A DNA stretch of 64,000 bases from Saprospiraceae bacterium (lineage in GTDB: Bacteria > Bacteroidota > Bacteroidia > Chitinophagales > Saprospiraceae): NCBI GenBank assembly GCA_016713025.1, contig JADJPZ010000003.1:744001-808000 (forward strand). Reading direction: 5' to 3'. A program made the position numbers and the translations under genes. The number at the start of each line of letters is the position of its first letter. The stretch's first letter is position 1. This document shows positions 59,011 to 64,000 of the stretch, piece after piece. The notes beneath the pieces were generated by a model that was not told the DNA's origin, did no database searches, and saw nothing but the letters and a program-made list of their open reading frames with translations.

Positions 59011-59079
59011 CAGAGCCTTTATTGTAAATGTGTCATTATAAAATCAAGGAGTTCTGTTACAAAAACAGGCTCCTTTTTT
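59007..59079 (+). promoter_or_regulatory. transcription attenuator (antiterminator and terminator)
   Basis: Terminator stem: AAGGAG (59046-59051) with CTCCTT (59070-59075), and CTGTT (59054-59058) with AACAG (59064-59068), followed by a T-run. Antiterminator: GTAACAGA (59007-59014), which includes the leader stop codon, is exactly complementary to TCTGTTAC (59053-59060) in the terminator. A ribosome at the stop covers the first strand and lets the terminator form; a ribosome stalled upstream frees it. Confidence 0.85.
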
Positions 59080-59111
59080 AATTTTATCAAAATGGAAAAT
59101 TTAAAATATAG

Positions 59112-59990
59112 ATGGAATCGGATAAAATACTAAAAGTAGCAATCCAGGGTTATGAAGGATCTTTCCATGATGTGGCGGCAAGAAGATATTGGCCTTATCA
59201 AAAATTAGAATTGATACCGGCGGACTCTTTTGATATTCTGGGGCAAATGGTAAAAAACGGTGAGGCAGACATTGCTGTCATGGCCATAGAAAATTCCATT
59301 GCCGGATCGATTCTTCAAAATTACCGCATCCTCAGGGAAAATGACTTTTGGGTTTCAGGTGATATTTATTTGAGGATCAAACACAATTTACTTGCTGTAA
59401 AAGGTGCATCTTTACATGACATCAGACAAGTAGCCTCTCACCCTATGGCTATCAACCAATGCAGACAATTTTTAGGGCAATACCATGACTGGAAATTGAT
59501 CGAATCCGAAGATACCGCGCTCAGTGCCAAGCATATAGCAGATAAAAATAAAAAATCCAAAGCTTGTATCGCCAGTACACAAGCTGCAGAAATCTATAAT
59601 CTGGACATTCTGGCACCCGGTATAGAAACTAATAAGACCAACTATACAAGATTTTTTATCGTCAACAAACTCAAAACTGAAATAGCCCCGGACGCAGACA
59701 AAGTCTCAGTTTATATCAGAATTCCGGACAAAAAAGGACAACTGCTGAAAGTGTTGCAAGTCATCGAAGATCACAATCTCAATATGAGCAAACTTCAGTC
59801 TTTTCCTGTGATAGGCAGCTTCAGAGAGTATTTTTTTCATATAGATATCGAGTTTGATCATATATCCCAATATCTCGGACTGAAAGATGACCTCATCAAC
59901 CTCACATTTGAGTATGAAGAAACCGGCATTTACAAAAGAGCTGACATAACTTCCATTCTTGAAAAACAACAAAATCAACTCACTCCATGA
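59112..59990 (+). CDS. pheA: prephenate dehydratase
   Basis: A 292-residue monofunctional enzyme: IQGYEGSFHDVAARRYW at the start (family motif GxxGsfs.a), ADIAVMAIENSIAGSILQNY, SHPMAINQCRQFL, ETNKTNYTRFFIV (TRF motif), and a C-terminal ACT domain (VSVYIRIPDKKGQLLKVLQV). It converts prephenate to phenylpyruvate. The ACT domain normally gives feedback inhibition by Phe. It is the first gene after the attenuator and overlaps the next ATG by four bases. Confidence 0.95.
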   Translation: MESDKILKVAIQGYEGSFHDVAARRYWPYQKLELIPADSFDILGQMVKNGEADIAVMAIENSIAGSILQNYRILRENDFWVSGDIYLRIKHNLLAVKGASLHDIRQVASHPMAINQCRQFLGQYHDWKLIESEDTALSAKHIADKNKKSKACIASTQAAEIYNLDILAPGIETNKTNYTRFFIVNKLKTEIAPDADKVSVYIRIPDKKGQLLKVLQVIEDHNLNMSKLQSFPVIGSFREYFFHIDIEFDHISQYLGLKDDLINLTFEYEETGIYKRADITSILEKQQNQLTP

Positions 59991-61183
59991 TAGCACCTGC
60001 TCAAAGACTGAATGATGTAACCACTTACTATTTTGCCCGCAAACTGGCTGAAATAGATCAAATGAACAAAGATGGTGGCCCTCTGGTGCTCAATCTTGGC
60101 ATAGGGAGTCCCGATTTGATGCCTCCTCAGGTTGTTATTGACACACTTAATCAAGCTCTTCTGACACCTGATGCACACAAATACCAGTCGTACAAAGGCA
60201 TTCCTGCCCTGCGCAAAGCTTTTGCTCAATGGTATAAGATGCACTTTGATATTGATATCAATAGCGAAACACAGATATTGCCTTTGTTGGGATCGAAAGA
60301 AGGAGTGATGCATGCCAGTATGGCTTTTATCAATCCCGGAGATCAGGTGTTAGTACCGGATCCCGGATATCCATCATACGCAATGTGTACCAGGCTTGCA
60401 GGTGGGACACCTGTTTCGATGCCACTGGAAGAGCATCTCGGATGGAAACCAGATCTCGATAAGCTCGAAAGTCAGGACTTGAGCAAGGTGAAAATGATGT
60501 GGGTCAACTACCCGAATATGCCTACCGGAGCAACAGCTGATATCCGGTTTTTTAATCAGCTGGTAGCTTTTGCGAAAAGAAATAACATCTTGATATGTCA
60601 TGACAATCCATATACTTTTATCCTGAATGATCATCCACTTAGTATTTTTAATGCTGAAGGTGCCGAGGATTGCGCTATCGAATTGGTTTCTCTTAGCAAA
60701 TGTTACAATATGGCAGGCTGGAGGGTGGGTGCTTTTGTAGGTCCAAAATCAAGTATAGATACTATCATGACATTCAAGAGCAATATGGATTCAGGAATGT
60801 TTAAGCCTGTACAGGAAGCAGCAGCTGTGGCATTGTCACTGGGCAAAGATTGGATTGACGATCTCAATTCAAGATATCAGGAAAGAAAAGATGCTGCCTG
60901 CAATATCATGACGGAGCTGGATCTTGAATACAGCCGGGATGGAGCAGGACTGTTTGTATGGGGAAAAATTAAGGATCCGGATCTTGATTCTGAATCTTTG
61001 GCCAATAAGATCCTGTATGATACCCGGGTTTTTATCACGCCGGGACACATTTTCGGACCTCATGGCGACAAGTATCTCCGTATATCATTGTGCAGTTCTA
61101 AAGAAGATATGCTTGCCGCTTTGTACAGGATTCAGACTGGATTCCAGATAGAAACTATCTCATCAGCAGAAAAAAACCATTAA
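59987..61183 (+). CDS. class I/II aminotransferase, probably aromatic
   Basis: A 398-residue PLP enzyme: LVLNLGIGSPDLMPP, YPNMPTGATA, HDNPYTFIL (PLP-ring Asp replaced by the family-typical loop) and the Schiff-base Lys in VSLSKCYNMAGWRVG. Its position between prephenate dehydratase and dehydrogenase suggests transamination of phenylpyruvate/4-hydroxyphenylpyruvate or of prephenate. The sequence also resembles LL-diaminopimelate-type aminotransferases, so specificity is inferred from context. It overlaps pheA by four bases (ATGA) and tyrA by one (TAATG). Confidence 0.88.
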   Translation: MIAPAQRLNDVTTYYFARKLAEIDQMNKDGGPLVLNLGIGSPDLMPPQVVIDTLNQALLTPDAHKYQSYKGIPALRKAFAQWYKMHFDIDINSETQILPLLGSKEGVMHASMAFINPGDQVLVPDPGYPSYAMCTRLAGGTPVSMPLEEHLGWKPDLDKLESQDLSKVKMMWVNYPNMPTGATADIRFFNQLVAFAKRNNILICHDNPYTFILNDHPLSIFNAEGAEDCAIELVSLSKCYNMAGWRVGAFVGPKSSIDTIMTFKSNMDSGMFKPVQEAAAVALSLGKDWIDDLNSRYQERKDAACNIMTELDLEYSRDGAGLFVWGKIKDPDLDSESLANKILYDTRVFITPGHIFGPHGDKYLRISLCSSKEDMLAALYRIQTGFQIETISSAEKNH

Positions 61184-62022
61184 TGAAGATTACAGTAATA
61201 GGGCTGGGCTTGATAGGCGGGTCGATAGCAAAAGATCTCAAATCACAACTCAATGTTGATGTTTGGGGTGTGGATGCTTCTGAAGATCACATGAAGCAAG
61301 CATTGGAATTGGGATTGGTCCATTCCTTGGCGGATCTAGAATCCGGAATAAAAGATGCTGATATGATTATCATTTCTATTCCCGTAAACAAAATAGAAGG
61401 ACTCCTGCCCCGGGTGTTGGATCAAATAAGTGATAAAACCACCGTCATAGATGTAGGGTCTACCAAGGATGATATTTGCAAAACCGTATCCAAACACTCC
61501 AACAGGAAAAGATTTGTGGCAGCTCATCCATTGGCTGGTACGGAGTTTTCAGGCCCCACAGCAGCCATGAAAGGTCTTTTTCAAAATAAAAAAAATATCA
61601 TTTGTGAAAAAGAAAAATCTGCACCCGACGCATTGGATTCTGCCTTAAGACTGTTTGAAAGTCTCGGTATGACTACCACATTTATGTCTCCTAAGGAGCA
61701 TGACAAACACCTGGCATATGTCTCTCATCTTTCACATGTAAGCTCTTTTATGCTTGGCCTGACGGTTTTGGACATAGAAAAAGATGAAAAACAGATTTTT
61801 GATCTTGCTGGTACGGGATTTGCAAGTACAGTAAGGTTGGCAAAAAGTAATCCTTACACATGGTCGGCCATATTTAATAAAAACCGAAAATTTCTTCTGG
61901 AAGCATTGGACAGTTATATCTTACATCTTCAAAACTTCAGAAATCATATTGACACCAAAAATGTAGAAGCCATCGAGCAGTTGATGGCAGAAAGCAATAA
62001 AATAAAACGTATATTACAATAA
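61183..62022 (+). CDS. tyrA: prephenate dehydrogenase
   Basis: A 279-residue protein. The N-terminal Rossmann fold starts KITVIGLGLIGGSIAKDL (GxGxxG for NAD(P)). SVIDVGSTKDDICKTV-type and AAHPLAGTEFSGP motifs are present, the latter with the catalytic-region His. A helical dimerisation domain follows (SHLSHVSSFMLGL). It converts prephenate to 4-hydroxyphenylpyruvate (oxidative decarboxylation). It is the third gene of the aromatic operon. Confidence 0.92.
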   Translation: MKITVIGLGLIGGSIAKDLKSQLNVDVWGVDASEDHMKQALELGLVHSLADLESGIKDADMIIISIPVNKIEGLLPRVLDQISDKTTVIDVGSTKDDICKTVSKHSNRKRFVAAHPLAGTEFSGPTAAMKGLFQNKKNIICEKEKSAPDALDSALRLFESLGMTTTFMSPKEHDKHLAYVSHLSHVSSFMLGLTVLDIEKDEKQIFDLAGTGFASTVRLAKSNPYTWSAIFNKNRKFLLEALDSYILHLQNFRNHIDTKNVEAIEQLMAESNKIKRILQ

Positions 62023-62061
62023 TCAATTAATTTTAAAATCACTAATAAGAATCAAAATAAC

Positions 62062-63123
62062 ATGAATTGGATGAACAATGGAAAAAGGCCTGTTTTGATA
62101 GCAGGACCTTGTAGTGCCGAGACTGAAGAACAAGTCATACAGACGGCAACAAGACTTTTCAGAACTGGAAAAGTTGACATCCTGAGAGCAGGAATATGGA
62201 AACCGCGTACACGTCCAGGCGCATTTGAAGGTATCGGAACAAAAGGACTTCCGTGGTTGCAAAAAGCCAAAGAACTTACCGGCCTTCCGGTAGCAGTAGA
62301 AGTGGCCAAAGCATCGCACGTAGAGCGCTGCTTGGAGTTCGGTATAGACATTTTATGGATTGGTGCACGAACCACTGTCAACCCTTTTGCTGTACAGGAA
62401 GTAGCTGATGCACTCAAAGGAGTAGATATACCGGTACTCCTTAAAAATCCTATCAATCCAGATCTGTCTTTGTGGCTCGGAGGTATGGAGAGACTTCAGA
62501 ACTCAGGACTTACCAGATTAGGAGCTATCCATCGCGGTTTCTCATTTTCCGGTGAGAAGATCTATAGAAACAGACCTCAGTGGCAAATTGCGATCGATTT
62601 CAAGACGGCTATGCCTGACATACCTATGATCAATGATCCCAGTCATATCTGTGGAAATAGAGAATTATTGTTTAAGGTAGCTCAAAAAGCGATGGATCTT
62701 GATTTTGATGGATTGATCATGGAGTCGCATATCACACCGGATACTGCCTGGAGCGATGCTGCACAACAGCTTACTCCCGAAGATTATGGCAAACTGATAG
62801 AGAGTTTGGTCATCCGTGATGATAAAAACACCGGCAAGGAAAAAACAAAACTCGACAGACTCCGTAAAGAGATAGATATGATCGATGAAGAAATCATGAA
62901 TATCCTTGCTTCCAGAATGAAAATATCAAGAGAGATAGGTCAATACAAAAAAGAAAACAATATGACTATCCTCCAGAGCGAAAGATGGAAAGAAGTATTG
63001 CAGAAATACATAGATCGCGGAGCTCAAGGTGGGCTTGGTGCTGATTTTATCTCCAGAGTGATCAAATCCATCCATGACGAAAGTATCGAGCAGCAGGAGA
63101 AAGTGATGATTGGTGAAGCATAA
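62062..63123 (+). CDS. aroF: bifunctional DAHP synthase/chorismate mutase
   Basis: A 353-residue protein. The N-terminal ~260 residues are a type I-beta DAHP synthase (VLIAGPCSAETEEQV, RAGIWKPRTRPGAFEG, MINDPSHICGNRELL, GLIMESHITPDTAWSDA). The C-terminal ~85 residues form an AroQ chorismate mutase (LDRLRKEIDMIDEEIMNILA, then KISREIGQYKKE). It catalyses the first shikimate-pathway step and the chorismate-to-prephenate step that feeds pheA and tyrA. The fusion lets chorismate-branch products regulate entry. It is the last gene of the operon. Confidence 0.94.
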   Translation: MNWMNNGKRPVLIAGPCSAETEEQVIQTATRLFRTGKVDILRAGIWKPRTRPGAFEGIGTKGLPWLQKAKELTGLPVAVEVAKASHVERCLEFGIDILWIGARTTVNPFAVQEVADALKGVDIPVLLKNPINPDLSLWLGGMERLQNSGLTRLGAIHRGFSFSGEKIYRNRPQWQIAIDFKTAMPDIPMINDPSHICGNRELLFKVAQKAMDLDFDGLIMESHITPDTAWSDAAQQLTPEDYGKLIESLVIRDDKNTGKEKTKLDRLRKEIDMIDEEIMNILASRMKISREIGQYKKENNMTILQSERWKEVLQKYIDRGAQGGLGADFISRVIKSIHDESIEQQEKVMIGEA

Positions 63124-63234
63124 ATAATATGGAAGACTGGTGCACTTTGAGCATGATCGAGTCATGTGCATCAGTCTTTTTTGGAATAGATTCTGGTCCG
63201 TTGATATCTGACTGAGAGAAAAACCACACAGCTA

Positions 63235-64000
63235 TCAACCCAAGTCAAAATGCATCAGTTTTTTAAATCTCTCTAACCTTCCGTTTATTTCAGGCAAAGA
63301 CAGGTTTTGTAGTCTGTTGAGACTGAAATCCTCTACACAAAATGATGCCATGGCAGACCCTGCAATGATCGCCCTCTTCATATTCTCCATTGATGTATCG
63401 TCGGTTTTTGCAAGGTAACCCATCAGACCACCTGCAAAAGTATCGCCTGCACCTGTCGGATCAAAAACCTGCGCCAATGGCAATGCCGGAGCATAAAAAA
63501 TATCTTCATCACAAAATAATAATGCACCGTGTTCTCCTTTTTTGATCACCAGATACTCCGGTCCCATTTGGTGTATCACTTTTGCCGCATTGACCAATGA
63601 GTGTTCTCCTGACAATTGTCGTGCTTCCTCATCATTGATCGTCAGCAGATCTATGCGCGAAATGACTTCTTTGAGTTCATCCATAGCGATGTCCATCCAG
63701 AAATTCATAGTGTCCAAGGCTATCAGTTTCTGCGTACCATCGAGCTGATCAAGGACACTTCTTTGAATAGCCGGTGTCAGATTGCCCAACATAACATACT
63801 TACTGGATTTGGCCTTTTCAGGAAGAATGGGGTCAAAATCAGCCAATACATTGAGGTCTGTCACCAGGGTATCTCTGCTGTTCATATTATTATGATATCG
63901 CCCTTCCCAAAAGAAAGATTTACCACCATCTACGATTTTCAAACCTTCTAAGTTCACACCTCGTTCTACAAGTCTTTTCAGCTCAGAATCCGGAAAATCA
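63235..64000 (-). CDS. PfkB-family carbohydrate kinase, partial at right edge
   Basis: The frame is open from the right edge (DFPDSELKRLVERGVNLEGL...) to its stop at 63235, giving about 255 C-terminal residues. The catalytic motif FDPTGAGDTFAGGLMGYLA (anion hole and base Asp) is complete. LTINDEEARQLSG and LVIKKGEHGALLF are also typical. It phosphorylates a sugar or nucleoside; the identity cannot be told without the N-terminus. It converges on the aromatic operon. Confidence 0.88.
   Translation of the reverse strand, partial: DFPDSELKRLVERGVNLEGLKIVDGGKSFFWEGRYHNNMNSRDTLVTDLNVLADFDPILPEKAKSSKYVMLGNLTPAIQRSVLDQLDGTQKLIALDTMNFWMDIAMDELKEVISRIDLLTINDEEARQLSGEHSLVNAAKVIHQMGPEYLVIKKGEHGALLFCDEDIFYAPALPLAQVFDPTGAGDTFAGGLMGYLAKTDDTSMENMKRAIIAGSAMASFCVEDFSLNRLQNLSLPEINGRLERFKKLMHFDLG

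Overview
The window looks like a chromosomal segment of a Bacteroidota bacterium, most likely a Saprospiraceae-type marine or activated-sludge organism. Evidence: AT-rich DNA, promoters with the Bacteroidota -7 box TAnnTTTG, few Shine-Dalgarno sequences, type IX secretion (T9SS) sorting domains of both types (A and B), a PorP/SprF protein, SprB-like repeats, an S46 dipeptidyl peptidase and 7TM/TPR HisKA_3 sensor kinases. No tRNA, rRNA or CRISPR array was recognised.

Region 1 (1-17.7 kb) is an accessory locus. It holds a 7TM sensor kinase broken by an IS3 element, a small membrane protein, two secreted lectin-like proteins (one DM9 + ricin), a secreted M48 protease, several decayed small genes, a TPR sensor kinase with a near-identical 636-bp partial copy, a 934-residue secreted protein and a stand-alone LytTR regulator. 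Six copies of one oriented palindrome, TGTCACC-N7-ATGACA, link most of these genes. Each copy ends exactly 21 bp before a TAnnTTTG box, and four of them form two divergent promoter pairs with the same 44-bp spacing. This looks like one local regulon and is the strongest candidate here for an undescribed system.

Region 2 (18-42.8 kb) is mostly housekeeping: a lipoprotein esterase, RelA/SpoT and Fur, a thioredoxin-like lipoprotein, an outer-membrane barrel, a GH113-like enzyme with panC, a DPP11-like peptidase, pyrG with a SpoU methyltransferase, a Fic protein beside an IS701-type remnant, a DUF4153 membrane protein, a receiver-cyclase fusion, a YitT protein, an HD protein, a dipeptide epimerase with an in-frame stop, and kynureninase.

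Region 3 (42.9-53.4 kb) is a T9SS cell-surface module on the minus strand: PorP/SprF, a cohesin/SprB-repeat protein with a type B sorting domain, a HYR/dockerin/cohesin protein with a type A sorting domain, and a NarL-type regulator whose phospho-acceptor Asp is Glu. About 500 bp of nearly pure G and T homopolymer (47.64-48.13 kb), next to a cluster of frameshifts, looks like a sequencing or assembly artefact.

Region 4 (54-64 kb) holds hemW, a BamA/TamA-like barrel, a frameshifted Rpn-type nuclease, an ExbD protein, and the aromatic amino acid operon pheA-aminotransferase-tyrA-DAHP synthase/chorismate mutase. A Phe/Tyr-rich leader peptide and a textbook terminator/antiterminator precede that operon, which implies transcription attenuation. 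A PfkB-family kinase runs off the right edge.
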